Below the pieces are notes generated by a model. It saw only the letters and a program-made list of their open reading frames with translations. It was not told where the DNA came from and made no database searches. A DNA stretch of 64,000 bases, taken from contig NZ_SMFL01000003.1 in NCBI RefSeq assembly GCF_004349265.1, forward strand, positions 806,001 to 870,000. Direction: 5' to 3'. Both the position numbers and the translations under genes were made by a program. This document shows positions 45,281-53,783 of this stretch, piece after piece (the stretch's first letter is position 1; each line of letters opens with the position of its first letter). The stretch is from Dyadobacter psychrotolerans (GTDB lineage: Bacteria; Bacteroidota; Bacteroidia; Cytophagales; Spirosomataceae).

Positions 45281-45323
45281 ACTAAAAAGCGCGAATGAGA
45301 AAACCTCATCCGCGCTTTTTAGT
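45281..45323. terminator. Bidirectional terminator between efflux operon and tail-specific protease
   Basis: 19-bp stem with one mismatch: ACTAAAAAGCGCGAATGAG (45281-45299) with CTCATCCGCGCTTTTTAGT (45305-45323), 5-nt loop. Confidence 0.8.
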
Positions 45324-45335
45324 ATACCTGATTAC

Positions 45336-47456
45336 CTATTTTTTCTTCGTTCCGGCCAAACTCGGCTCTTTCGAAATCTGGATCAGATCGGCCAGCATTC
45401 TGCCGGTTTCAGTTAAATAGATATCCTTTTTCTTTTTCACTTCTTTTGGAGCTTCTACCGCTTTTCCGTCAAGCTCTTCTTCATCCTCGTCACCCTCTTC
45501 GCCCAGTTGCTTCATGGCAAGTCTTTTCTTTTCAGCTTCCGCACGTTCTACCTTGCGTTTCGATTCCTGCAAAGAAACGACCTTATTTTCACGGGCTTTT
45601 TTAAACTCGTCCAAAGTTTTTACCAAAGTTTTCAATTCTTCATCAGATTTAAGTCTTTGGTTATACTTGTCTTTCAGCTGAGAAACAATTTTGTCGTTGA
45701 TGTTTTTAGTGACTTCGTATTTAGAAGATGCGATCTGGTCCCATGGCAACGCACTTGGCTGTGATCCTTCTCCATATTCATTTGTCAAAAACGCAGTTGG
45801 CAATTCCAGATCAGGCATTACACCTTTAAGCTGAGTGCTGCTGCCGTTGATACGGTAGAATTTAGCAACAGTTAATTTTGCGTCACCCAGTGCTTCCGGA
45901 TACTTAGGATCGTACTGATTCAGGTTGATTAACGTCTGTACCGTTCCTTTACCGTAAGTTTGCTCTCCAACAATAATTCCACGCTTGTAATCCTGAATTG
46001 CAGCAGCAAAAATCTCAGATGCCGAGGCACTAAAACGGTTCACCATAACTGCCATTGGACCACTGTAAGCAACCATCGGATCATTGTCAGACTGAATTTC
46101 AACTTCTCCCTGACTTTCTTTCACCTGAACTACAGGTCCGCGGTTTATGAATAAACCGGTTAAAGAAATTGCCTCCGTCAAAGAGCCACCTCCATTATTA
46201 CGAAGGTCAATCACGATACCATCCACGTTTTCAGCCTGCAATTCAGTGATCAGTTTTTGAACATCACGTGTAGTACTTGAAAATTCTTTCTCTCTTTGCT
46301 GCGCACCTTCAAAGTCACGGTAAAACAGAGGAATATCGATCACACCAATTTTATAATCTTTTTTATTGGAGTTAATTGAAACAATTTCTTTTTTGGCGCG
46401 CTGTTCTTCAATCTTAATTTTTTCACGCACCAAACGGTACTCTTTCGGCGGTGTTCCTGCCAGTGCGTCAGCAGAAATAACCTGTAGACGAACAACCGTA
46501 GATTTTGCACCTTTGATGAGTTTGACGGCATCATCCACAAACCAGCCCACAATGTCCACAAATTTACCTTCGTCGCCCTGAGCAACACCAATAATTTTAT
46601 CTTCCTTTTTAAGCTGTTTTCCTTTAAATGCCGGGCCGCCGGGTATGACTTCAACAATTTTAATGTAGTTATCTTCTTCACGCAGCATCGCTCCGATTCC
46701 TTCCAGGGACTGGCTCATATCCTGTTTAAAACGATCCGCAGCAGTAGGTGCCAGATAGCTTGTATGCGGGTCAAGTGACTCAGCATAGGAATTCATGAAC
46801 ATTTGAAAAACCTGCTCCGTACGAATCCGTGCCAGGGCGCGGTCTCTGTTTTTGTACCGGTCACGCAGTGCGCTTGCAACTGCAGTATCTGCTTTTCCTG
46901 ACAATTTCAAATCCAGCGCTTCACTTTTCAGATATTTTCTCCAGGTGTCGTTCAACTCATCTGAACTTTTTGCCCACGGCGCTTTTTCACGATCTGTATT
47001 AATGGATTCGTCGGTTGAAAAATCGAATGGTTTAGCTTCTGTCAGCAACGACTGGATATAATCACTGCGTTCTTTGTAGCGCTTTCTGAACACATTATAC
47101 ATCTCAAAAGGAACATCCAACTCCCTTTTCAATAAATAATCATCGAATGAAAATTTGTACTTCTCAAAATCCGCTATGTCAGAAGCGAGATAATACAAAC
47201 GACCATGGTCTATCCCATCAATGTACTTGCTAAACATCTCTGCCGATAACGAATCATTTAGTTTCGTCTTTCGGTAGTGATAGCTTGACAGAATACGGGT
47301 GGTCAGTTCCTCAGCCTTATACTGTGCCGGGATCGGTTTAATATCATCTCCTAATGAGGCTGTTTCTGCAACGGTGAATGTTCCTTTTTCCTGAACGGGA
47401 CCACGCTGCCAACCTAGCAATACAACCGGAATAAGAGTTATTAAGTACTTTTTCAT
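45336..47456 (-). CDS. prc: Tail-specific/carboxy-terminal processing protease (S41, Prc-like)
   Basis: 706 aa periplasmic protease degrading proteins from their C-termini. Signal peptide (MKKYLITLIPVVLLGW), an N-terminal helical Tsp domain (about 45-230), a PDZ domain (about 240-345), and the S41 catalytic domain with NRFSASASEIFAAA (nucleophile Ser near 470) and GEQTYGKGTVQ (catalytic Lys). A charged C-terminal extension with coiled-coil character (DUF3340 type, about 560-700) follows. It is read 13 bp after the FKBP isomerase gene, so protein folding and turnover in the envelope are co-expressed. Confidence 0.94.
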   Translation of the reverse strand: MKKYLITLIPVVLLGWQRGPVQEKGTFTVAETASLGDDIKPIPAQYKAEELTTRILSSYHYRKTKLNDSLSAEMFSKYIDGIDHGRLYYLASDIADFEKYKFSFDDYLLKRELDVPFEMYNVFRKRYKERSDYIQSLLTEAKPFDFSTDESINTDREKAPWAKSSDELNDTWRKYLKSEALDLKLSGKADTAVASALRDRYKNRDRALARIRTEQVFQMFMNSYAESLDPHTSYLAPTAADRFKQDMSQSLEGIGAMLREEDNYIKIVEVIPGGPAFKGKQLKKEDKIIGVAQGDEGKFVDIVGWFVDDAVKLIKGAKSTVVRLQVISADALAGTPPKEYRLVREKIKIEEQRAKKEIVSINSNKKDYKIGVIDIPLFYRDFEGAQQREKEFSSTTRDVQKLITELQAENVDGIVIDLRNNGGGSLTEAISLTGLFINRGPVVQVKESQGEVEIQSDNDPMVAYSGPMAVMVNRFSASASEIFAAAIQDYKRGIIVGEQTYGKGTVQTLINLNQYDPKYPEALGDAKLTVAKFYRINGSSTQLKGVMPDLELPTAFLTNEYGEGSQPSALPWDQIASSKYEVTKNINDKIVSQLKDKYNQRLKSDEELKTLVKTLDEFKKARENKVVSLQESKRKVERAEAEKKRLAMKQLGEEGDEDEEELDGKAVEAPKEVKKKKDIYLTETGRMLADLIQISKEPSLAGTKKK

Positions 47457-47469
47457 CGTTGAATGTTTG

Positions 47470-48249
47470 CTATTTAACTATTTCCAATAATTCAACCTCA
47501 AACACCAGAGCCGAGTAAGGCGGTATCTGAGGGCCTGCTGCCCGTTCACCATAAGCAAGCTGATACGGGATAAACAATTTCCATTTTGAACCAACAGGCA
47601 TTAACTGAAGTGCTTCTGTCCAACCTTTAATTACGCCGTTAACCGGAAATTCAACCGGTTCGCCGCGTTCCACAGAACTGTCAAAAACCGTTCCATTGGT
47701 TAATGTTCCGTGGTAATGCGTTTTTACTTTGTCTGTCGCAGCCGGTTTTGGACCGTCACCTGCTTTTATAATGGAGTATTGCAAGCCGCTTTCGGTTGTT
47801 GTAACACCTTCCTTTTTCTTGTTTTCTTCCAAAAATTTTTCACCTTCCACACGAACAACTGCTCCTTTTTCTTCCATTTCCTTTTGCTTTACTGCTGATA
47901 ATTTTTCAAAGTAACCTTGTAAAAAACTGTTTGCTTCATCTGTACTTAATACGGTCTTCCCGCCTTTAAGTGCCGCACTGATCGTTTTGGTCAGCACATC
48001 TGTATTGATACCGCTAATTCCCTGAGACGAAACTGAGTTTGAAAAACTTACACCGATTGCCGCTGATAAAGAATCCATCTGATTTTTGAGTACAACCGGG
48101 GCAGTTGCTGCTTTCACTGGTGTAGCCGGAGTTTTTTTAACGGCACTGACGGGTTTGGTTGGTTTCTTTGTTACTTGCGCGAAACTTTGTGTGGTTGCAA
48201 AAATTCCGCATACTACACCTGCTAAAAGGATTTTTTCTAATTTGTACAT
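47470..48249 (-). CDS. FKBP-type peptidyl-prolyl cis-trans isomerase
   Basis: 259 aa from the ATG at 48247-48249, chosen because it opens a signal peptide (MYKLEKILLAGVVCGIFATTQSFA). The in-frame ATG at 48405 would place about 50 residues of unsuitable sequence before it. A Lys/Pro/Thr-rich linker follows, then an FKBP_N helical domain (about 60-150) and the FKBP catalytic domain (about 160-258: VKTHYHGTLTNGTVFDSS, IPYQLAYGERAAGPQIPPYS). Mip/FkpA-like, periplasmic. It is transcribed with the downstream protease. Confidence 0.92.
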   Translation of the reverse strand: MYKLEKILLAGVVCGIFATTQSFAQVTKKPTKPVSAVKKTPATPVKAATAPVVLKNQMDSLSAAIGVSFSNSVSSQGISGINTDVLTKTISAALKGGKTVLSTDEANSFLQGYFEKLSAVKQKEMEEKGAVVRVEGEKFLEENKKKEGVTTTESGLQYSIIKAGDGPKPAATDKVKTHYHGTLTNGTVFDSSVERGEPVEFPVNGVIKGWTEALQLMPVGSKWKLFIPYQLAYGERAAGPQIPPYSALVFEVELLEIVK

Positions 48250-48480
48250 TCTGCTAAAAGATGGTCGGTAAAGTTTAAGTTTTAATCGGTAATTGTTATT
48301 AACGAACTCAATTACAACAAAAACACAATTAGTACCTAAAAAAGTTTTAAAAACATTCAGAATGCATGATAAACGGTGATTTATTTTGCAGGAAGCCCAG
48401 AACACAGAACAACTTGGAAAAATCTAATTTTAACCAATAGTTTTTTGGATCAAACATTCTTTTTTTACCAAAATATAGCC

Positions 48481-48488
48481 TACCTTTG
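48481..48488 (+). promoter_or_regulatory. -7 promoter element of atpA
   Basis: TACCTTTG fits TAnnTTTG exactly and lies 51 bp before the atpA start. No clear TTTG is found at the proper distance upstream (only a T-run), so the promoter call rests on the -7 box. Confidence 0.4.
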
Positions 48489-48538
48489 CGGCTGATTTCA
48501 AAATCTTACTACTATACTCTAAATAAGTCAATTATACT

Positions 48539-50113
48539 ATGGTATCTGTTAGACCGGATGAAGTTTCGGCCATCCTGCGCGAACAACTTGCAGGCGCTAA
48601 ATCTGAAGCGGAACTCGAAGAAGTAGGAACAGTCCTTCAGGTTGGTGATGGTGTTGCCCGCATTTATGGCCTTTCCCAGGTTCAGGCAGGAGAGCTGCTT
48701 GTATTCGAGAACGGCTTAAAAGCACTCGCCCTTAACCTTGAGGAAGACAACGTCGGCGCAGTTTTGCTTGGTGATTCAAGTGAAATAAAAGAAGGAGACA
48801 CCGTGAAGCGTACTAAGGAGATCGCTTCAGTTAAAGTCGGGGAAGGAATTATCGGCCGTGTAGTAAATACACTGGCAGAACCTATTGATGGCAACGGCCC
48901 TCTTCAGGGAACACTTTACGAAATGCCTCTGGAGCGTAAAGCGCCAGGTGTAATTTTCCGTCAGCCTGTTACCGAACCTCTTCAGACAGGTATTAAAGCG
49001 ATTGATGCAATGATACCCATCGGACGGGGACAACGTGAGTTGATCATTGGTGACCGCCAGACTGGTAAAACAGCTGTTGCGATTGACACAATCATCAATC
49101 AGCGTGAATACTTCGAAAAAGGAGAACCCGTATTTTGTATTTATGTTGCCTGCGGACAGAAAGCTTCTACCATTAAAGGTATTGAAGCAACCCTTCGCCG
49201 TTATGGTGCCATGGATTACACAGTAATTGTTGCGGCAGGAGCTTCGGATCCTTCACCTATGCAATTTTATGCTCCCTTTACAGGTGCTGCGATCGGTGAA
49301 TACTTCCGTGATACGGGTCGTCCTGCATTGGTTGTTTATGATGACCTTTCAAAACAAGCTGTTTCTTACCGTGAAGTTTCTTTGCTTCTTCGTCGCCCTC
49401 CAGGCCGTGAAGCATATCCTGGAGACGTATTCTATCTGCACAGTCGTTTATTGGAGCGTGCAGCGAAAATCATCTCGGATGACAGCATTGCAAAAAATAT
49501 GAACGATCTTCCTCCTTCACTGAAGGATATCGTAAAAGGAGGTGGTTCTCTTACTGCCCTTCCAATCATTGAAACCCAGGCTGGTGACGTTTCTGCTTAT
49601 ATCCCTACAAACGTAATTTCGATTACTGACGGACAGATATTTTTGGAATCCAACCTGTTTAACTCTGGTATCCGTCCTGCGATCAACGTAGGTATCTCGG
49701 TATCACGTGTGGGTGGTAATGCACAGATCAAGTCAATGAAAAAAGTTTCGGGTACACTGAAACTGGATCAGGCTCAGTTCCGTGAATTGGAAGCTTTTGC
49801 AAAATTCGGATCCGACCTTGATGCGGCTACCAAGCTTGCGATTGACAGGGGACGCCGTAACCAGGAAGTTCTGAAACAACCTCAATACGCTCCGGTTCCG
49901 GTTGAATTGCAGGTTGCTACGGTTTATGCTTCTACCAAAGGTTTGCTGGATAAAATCCCTGTTGAACGTGTAAAGGATTTTGATAAAGAATTCCTGACTA
50001 TTTTGTCAGTTCAGCATAAAGATACATTGTCTGCTTTGCGCGCCGGAAAACTCGATAACAGCGTAACTGATGTGATCGACAGAGTGGCAAGAGAAATAGC
50101 AGCTAAATACTAA
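48539..50113 (+). CDS. atpA: F1Fo ATP synthase subunit alpha
   Basis: 524 aa catalytic-hexamer subunit of F1 on the cytoplasmic face of the inner membrane. Start [17 protein letters not shown] is the usual alpha N-terminus. Walker A is GDRQTGKTA near residues 173-181, and the alpha-specific S-I-S-x-G-R-like segment is replaced by [13 protein letters not shown] near 387-399, normal for alpha subunits. It is followed by atpG 87 bp downstream; no atpH or Fo gene precedes it, because the neighbour is the divergent FKBP gene. Confidence 0.98.
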   Translation: MVSVRPDEVSAILREQLAGAKSEAELEEVGTVLQVGDGVARIYGLSQVQAGELLVFENGLKALALNLEEDNVGAVLLGDSSEIKEGDTVKRTKEIASVKVGEGIIGRVVNTLAEPIDGNGPLQGTLYEMPLERKAPGVIFRQPVTEPLQTGIKAIDAMIPIGRGQRELIIGDRQTGKTAVAIDTIINQREYFEKGEPVFCIYVACGQKASTIKGIEATLRRYGAMDYTVIVAAGASDPSPMQFYAPFTGAAIGEYFRDTGRPALVVYDDLSKQAVSYREVSLLLRRPPGREAYPGDVFYLHSRLLERAAKIISDDSIAKNMNDLPPSLKDIVKGGGSLTALPIIETQAGDVSAYIPTNVISITDGQIFLESNLFNSGIRPAINVGISVSRVGGNAQIKSMKKVSGTLKLDQAQFRELEAFAKFGSDLDAATKLAIDRGRRNQEVLKQPQYAPVPVELQVATVYASTKGLLDKIPVERVKDFDKEFLTILSVQHKDTLSALRAGKLDNSVTDVIDRVAREIAAKY

Positions 50114-50200
50114 GCTAATTATCATTCATTATAAATACCGGTTGTTGCAAAATAACCGGCACTTATAACGCAACGGCGAACCGTTTTTAATTTTCCAAGA

Positions 50201-51088
50201 ATGGCAAGTTTAAAAGAAGTACGTAACCGGATTGTATCGGTTAATTCTACCCAGCAGATCACAAAAGCCATGAAAATGGTGGCTGCTGCTAAGCTGCGTA
50301 GAGCTCAGGATAATATTATCCAGATGCGCCCCTATGCCCAAAAGCTGGGAGATATGCTTTCGACTGTTTCAGCTGGAACAGAAAGCTCATCGGACAGTCC
50401 GTTGAAAACAGCACGTCCGATTGAAAAAGTGTTGATCGTTGTGGTAACTTCTGACCGCGGATTGTGTGGCGCTTTCAATACCAACATCGTAAAGGCTACT
50501 TTGCTTTTAATCGAAGAAAGGTATGCGATTCAGGCTGCAAAGGGAAATGTTGAAATTTTTGCTATTGGTAAAAAAGGTGCCGAAGCTTTCTCCCGGAGAG
50601 GATTTAAAGTGAACACCGGCTTTACTGACCTGTTTACCCGTTTAAAATTTGTTGCTGTTAAACAGGCTGCTGAGGAAATCATGCACGACTTTTCAACAGG
50701 TCGTTATGACGCAGTTGATATTGTTTACAATGAATTCAAAAACGTGGCAACGCAGCTGATCCACACGGATCGTTACCTGCCGATTGTTTCTGAATCAGCA
50801 ACATCTGCCAAAGTCAAAACTGCTGAAGTAAATTATATTTTTGAACCAACAGAAGAAGAAATTCTTGCTGAATTGATTCCGAAATCATTAAAAATAATGC
50901 TTTACAGAGCTGTTCTTGAGTCAAATGCTTCTGAACAGGGAGCACGTATGACAGCAATGGAAAAGGCTACGGAAAATGCTCAGGATCTTTTGAAAGAATT
51001 GAAACTGATCTACAACCGTACCCGTCAGGCTGCCATTACAACGGAAATTCTCGAAATCGTTGGAGGAGCAGAAGCTTTGAAGAATTAA
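50201..51088 (+). CDS. atpG: F1Fo ATP synthase subunit gamma
   Basis: 295 aa central-stalk subunit. N-terminal helix MASLKEVRNRIVSVNSTQQITKAM is conserved (MASLKEVRNRI, TQQITKAMKMV), the middle has the Rossmann-like domain (VVVTSDRGLCGAFN), and the C-terminal helix ends NRTRQAAITTEILEIVGGAEAL. Slightly longer than the 287-aa E. coli protein. It ends at a strong terminator (51112-51145), so atpA-atpG form a closed two-gene unit. Confidence 0.98.
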   Translation: MASLKEVRNRIVSVNSTQQITKAMKMVAAAKLRRAQDNIIQMRPYAQKLGDMLSTVSAGTESSSDSPLKTARPIEKVLIVVVTSDRGLCGAFNTNIVKATLLLIEERYAIQAAKGNVEIFAIGKKGAEAFSRRGFKVNTGFTDLFTRLKFVAVKQAAEEIMHDFSTGRYDAVDIVYNEFKNVATQLIHTDRYLPIVSESATSAKVKTAEVNYIFEPTEEEILAELIPKSLKIMLYRAVLESNASEQGARMTAMEKATENAQDLLKELKLIYNRTRQAAITTEILEIVGGAEALKN

Positions 51089-51111
51089 GCTTTACCAGAT
51101 ATAGATTTTTG

Positions 51112-51145
51112 AAAACGGACAGAATAATTTCTGTCCGTTTTTTTT
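51112..51145 (+). terminator. Terminator of atpAG
   Basis: 13-bp stem AAAACGGACAGAA (51112-51124) with TTCTGTCCGTTTT (51129-51141), TAAT loop, and a run of T's to 51145. Confidence 0.9.
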
Positions 51146-51229
51146 ATGAATTTTAAGCTTATAACTGCAATCTTCCGGAAATTTTAAAGTTAATTCCATA
51201 GTTTTACTTATCAATAAATCAAAACCAAG

Positions 51230-51961
51230 ATGTACAACTACAAAGGTTTCAAGCTGCTGGTAATCTTATTTATCACGGGAATAGCACAAACGGTATCTGC
51301 TCAGTCGGTGGATGAAATAATTGCCAAACACATTACGGCGATGGGCGGAGCAGATAAACTTTCAAAGCTGAAAAGTGTTGCTATTGTTTCCAATATGGAA
51401 GTGATGAATATGGAAATGCCTGTAAAAATCACGATTGTTCAGGACAAAGGTTTTCGCACTGAAACAACAGTACAGGGCATGACAATTATCCAGGCCACGG
51501 ATGGCGTAAAGGGATGGATGGTGAATCCTATGGCTGGAGACGGCAAGCCGGTGGAGCTACCGCAGGAAGCCGTACAACAGTATGCTTCTCAAACGGATCT
51601 TACGGGTTTGTATAATTATAAACAAAAAGGATTGCAGCTGGCGCTTGAAGGAGAGCAGGAACTTAACGGAGCAAAGGTTTACAAGATAGTGGCGACATTA
51701 AAAAGCGGCGCAAAACAGGATAACTATATATCAAAGGATACTTATTATGTTTTGAAAGTTGTTGCAACTGTTTCAGCAAACGGCCAGAACATTACCACCG
51801 AAAATATACAGTCCGACTTTAAACAAGTGGATGGCGTTACTTTTCCCTTTTCTTCTGAGCTAACAACTTCAGCAATGCCAGGCGCGAAGGTGATCAACAA
51901 GATCGAATCCGTTGCAGTTAATGCAAAAGTAGACGAAAGCATTTTTGCTATGCCGAAGTAA
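51230..51961 (+). CDS. Periplasmic LolA-like protein
   Basis: 243 aa. Signal peptide ends near residue 24 (GIAQTVSAQS). The mature protein reads as antiparallel beta strands with an early helix (SVDEIIAKHITAMGGADKLSKLKSV), as in LolA/LolB-like or outer-membrane-lipoprotein-sorting-like proteins widespread in Bacteroidetes. No lipobox. The N-terminal AMGGADKLSKLKS motif is also seen in proteins paired with zinc proteases, but none is near. Monocistronic with its own terminator. Function not assigned. Confidence 0.8.
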   Translation: MYNYKGFKLLVILFITGIAQTVSAQSVDEIIAKHITAMGGADKLSKLKSVAIVSNMEVMNMEMPVKITIVQDKGFRTETTVQGMTIIQATDGVKGWMVNPMAGDGKPVELPQEAVQQYASQTDLTGLYNYKQKGLQLALEGEQELNGAKVYKIVATLKSGAKQDNYISKDTYYVLKVVATVSANGQNITTENIQSDFKQVDGVTFPFSSELTTSAMPGAKVINKIESVAVNAKVDESIFAMPK

Positions 51962-52017
51962 TTTAGAATTAAAAATTATAAATTAAGAATATAAGTTACT
52001 GTAAAATAGCACACTAC

Positions 52018-52048
52018 AATCTCAATTGTAACTGATTGAGATTTTTTT
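52018..52048 (+). terminator. Terminator after the LolA-like gene
   Basis: 9-bp stem AATCTCAAT (52018-52026) with ATTGAGATT (52035-52043), 8-nt loop, followed by T's to 52048. Confidence 0.75.
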
Positions 52049-52086
52049 CGTGTTATTGAAAACTTTTTTCCAAATTTACATGTATA

Positions 52087-52099
52087 TACATTAAATGTA
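52087..52099. promoter_or_regulatory. Palindromic operator candidate TACATT-A-AATGTA upstream of yceI
   Basis: Perfect 13-bp palindrome 25 bp before the yceI ATG. It overlaps ATGTATATACAT (52080-52091), another perfect palindrome, and a wider TTTACAT...ATGTAAA pair (52075-52081, 52095-52101). The TACA-type half-sites resemble MarR-family operators. No regulator gene is adjacent. Confidence 0.45.
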
Positions 52100-52124
52100 A
52101 ATACATAAATTAATTAACACTGAT

Positions 52125-52655
52125 ATGGCAACTGCAACAACATGGGTTATTGACCCAACTCATTCCGAAATTCAATTTAAAGTTAAACACCTTGTGATCT
52201 CAACCGTTACGGGTTCATTCAAAAGTTTTGAAGGATCTGTTGAAAGTGAAACAGAAGATTTTGAAGGTGCAAAAGTTACTTTTTCTGCGGACACTGCAAG
52301 CGTTGATACCAACCAGGCGCAGCGTGACGAACATCTTAAAGGATCAGATTTTTTCGATTCAGAAAAATATCCTAAAATTTCTTTCGCAGGAGTTTTGACC
52401 AGCACAGGTGACGAATCTTATGCTTTGAAAGGTGATTTGACTGTTAAAGATGTTACAAAACCATTTTCCTTTGATGTAGAATATGGTGGGAACATGACTG
52501 ACTTTTACGGTAACAACAAAGCTGGTTTTGAAATTACAGGTAAAATCAACCGTAAGGAATTCGGATTGGAATGGAGTGCAGTAACCGAAGCAGGTGGTGT
52601 TGTGGTTGGTGACGATGTCAAATTGATCGCTAACGTTCAGGTGGTTAAACAATAG
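52125..52655 (+). CDS. Cytoplasmic YceI-family protein
   Basis: 176 aa YceI lipocalin-like domain without a signal peptide (starts MATATTWVIDPTHSEIQFKV), so it should stay in the cytoplasm, unlike the secreted paralogue at 24891. Conserved segments include RDEHLKGSDFFDSEKYPKISF and GDLTVKDVTKPFSFDVEY. The full domain fits the family's usual 170-190 aa. A nested palindrome lies just upstream (52075-52101), suggesting regulated expression. The ligand, probably a long acyl or isoprenoid chain, is unknown. Confidence 0.93.
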   Translation: MATATTWVIDPTHSEIQFKVKHLVISTVTGSFKSFEGSVESETEDFEGAKVTFSADTASVDTNQAQRDEHLKGSDFFDSEKYPKISFAGVLTSTGDESYALKGDLTVKDVTKPFSFDVEYGGNMTDFYGNNKAGFEITGKINRKEFGLEWSAVTEAGGVVVGDDVKLIANVQVVKQ

Positions 52656-52726
52656 GGACGTTGTCTTACCTGACAGGTATTTGCATCATAGTCTGCCAAG
52701 GTAAGTATAAAATAATTTTAGCTACG

Positions 52727-52945
52727 TTAGCTGTTAATCATTTTCTTCCAATTCTCCGGAAGGATCTCGAAGAGATTTACTCCGCATATTTCGGATACTC
52801 TTGGATAATATTCCAATGGTATCCGTTTTTTGTTACTAAGCCAGTTGTGAACAGCCGCCTGGCTTACTTGCAGTTTAACTGCAAGTAGCGGCTGGGAATC
52901 GCCACTTTGTTGATAATAAATTCGTAATGCTTCTTCTGCGGTCAT
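52727..52945 (-). CDS. Cro/YdaS-like helix-turn-helix DNA-binding protein
   Basis: 72 aa, almost all one HTH domain: QPLLAVKLQVSQAAVHNWLS contains the helix-turn-helix with recognition helix near residues 27-36, followed by VSEICGVNLFEILPENW. The length and end resemble phage Cro and YdaS-type toxin-antitoxin regulators. No partner CI/YdaT or toxin gene is next to it and no other phage gene is visible, so it is an orphan. A near-consensus promoter (52993-53024) and a perfect palindrome (52953-52967) lie between promoter and ATG, pointing to autoregulation. Confidence 0.82.
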   Translation of the reverse strand: MTAEEALRIYYQQSGDSQPLLAVKLQVSQAAVHNWLSNKKRIPLEYYPRVSEICGVNLFEILPENWKKMINS

Positions 52946-52952
52946 ATTATAC

Positions 52953-52967
52953 TAGTAATATTTACTA
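52953..52967. promoter_or_regulatory. Operator candidate TAGTAA-TAT-TTACTA of the Cro-like gene
   Basis: Perfect inverted repeat 8 bp upstream of the Cro-like ATG. A third TAGTAA half-site lies at 52999-53004, overlapping the -7 box. Binding at both would block transcription of the gene itself. Confidence 0.5.
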
Positions 52968-52992
52968 ACCCAGAAGCTTTCCTAACGTTGTT

Positions 52993-53024
52993 CAAATATA
53001 GTAACTAATACCGCCGGCACACAA
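52993..53024 (-). promoter_or_regulatory. Bacteroidete-type promoter of the Cro-like gene
   Basis: On the minus strand TTG (53024-53022), a 21-bp spacer and TATATTTG (53000-52993) fit the -33/-7 pattern. It gives a leader of roughly 40 nt to the ATG at 52945. Confidence 0.5.
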
Positions 53025-53284
53025 CCTAAAAATAAAATAACTATACAAAGAACTGATTATCAACCTGCTAAGCTATTACACGGATCTCATTTTATTATTT
53101 TCATAATAAAAATACTTCTATAAGTGAAATTATTATATAGGTGATAGCTCCTGAAAAAAACCCCAGTTACATTTGCGAAACAACAATAAGCACAATCTGG
53201 CCAGAGAAACGTTTATTACCTTGTGTAATTAATAATATTAAGTTATCCAGAATTAAATAAATTATTTAACAAAATCAATTAATC

Positions 53285-53575
53285 ATGAAAAAAGTAACCT
53301 TATCCCTCGCAATGGTTTTCATGGCATTTGTTAGCCAGGCCGCATATATTGATCAAAATTATTCTGTCCAAAACACAGCAACCGAGAATATAACAACAAA
53401 TTTTATATCATCCGTTGTTATACCTGCATCAAAACCGCTCCAAATGGAATGTTTTGATTTATCATGCGCAGTAGTATGCTACAACTCTGACATAAAGAAG
53501 GACATACAGGAGGATATGGACGGTGAATGTGATATTGAATGCGTCTTTGATACTTTGGAGGAATATCTTTGTTAG
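53285..53575 (+). CDS. Small secreted cysteine-rich peptide with twin CX3C pattern
   Basis: 96 aa. Signal peptide MKKVTLSLAMVFMAFVSQAA with cleavage near residue 20, then a Ser/Thr/Asn-rich spacer (21-52) and an acidic core. Cysteines are at 56, 61, 65, 82, 86 and 96, that is C-x4-C-x3-C-x16-C-x3-C-x9-C. The inner four form CX3C-x16-CX3C, the pattern of disulfide-bonded helical hairpins. The core holds many Asp/Glu and few Lys. I recognise no family. The next genes in the same direction are a broken GLPGLI gene and a TonB-receptor-like barrel. Function unknown; secreted peptide, processed precursor or barrel partner are possible. Confidence 0.75.
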   Translation: MKKVTLSLAMVFMAFVSQAAYIDQNYSVQNTATENITTNFISSVVIPASKPLQMECFDLSCAVVCYNSDIKKDIQEDMDGECDIECVFDTLEEYLC

Positions 53576-53588
53576 TAAGTTTCACCTG

Positions 53589-53619
53589 GTTAATACCGGC
53601 AAAAATTGTCGGTATTAAC
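53589..53619. other. Hairpin after the cysteine-rich peptide gene
   Basis: 10-bp stem GTTAATACCG (53589-53598) with CGGTATTAAC (53610-53619), extendable by wobble pairs, 11-nt loop. It has no T-tract, so it is a weak terminator or an mRNA-end stabiliser. Confidence 0.45.
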
Positions 53620-53654
53620 TGGTACAGCGTGAATACTATATGGCGCATCCGAAT

Positions 53655-53683
53655 GTCATCCTGAGCTCGCAGAAGAATGTGAC
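53655..53683. repeat. Possible degenerate copy of a widespread GTCATCCTGAGC-type repeat
   Basis: GTCATCCTGAGCTCGCAGAA...GTGAC resembles the dispersed GTCA(T/C)CCTGAGC...GAAG...GTGAC element common in several phyla. Only one degenerate copy is present here, so the call is tentative. Confidence 0.3.
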
Positions 53684-53783
53684 AGATTTAAAAAGGGGCG
53701 CAGTCGGGCAAAAAAGTTATCTTGTGATCATCACGACATCAAAATATTCGTTTTGTTAACGTGTAAGACTATACACTCAATAT

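Larger units (their letters stand above)
52946..53284. other. AT-rich divergent intergenic region upstream of the cysteine-rich peptide gene
   Basis: 339 bases. Minus-strand promoter and operator elements are listed separately. On the plus strand TACATTTG (53168-53175) fits a -7 box for the peptide gene but has no good -33 partner. No RNA gene or repeat was recognised. Confidence 0.45.

Noticed and set aside
48250..48405. N-terminal extension of the FKBP isomerase
   Set aside because: The extension precedes a typical signal peptide and has no homologous look; it is a run-through of an open frame.
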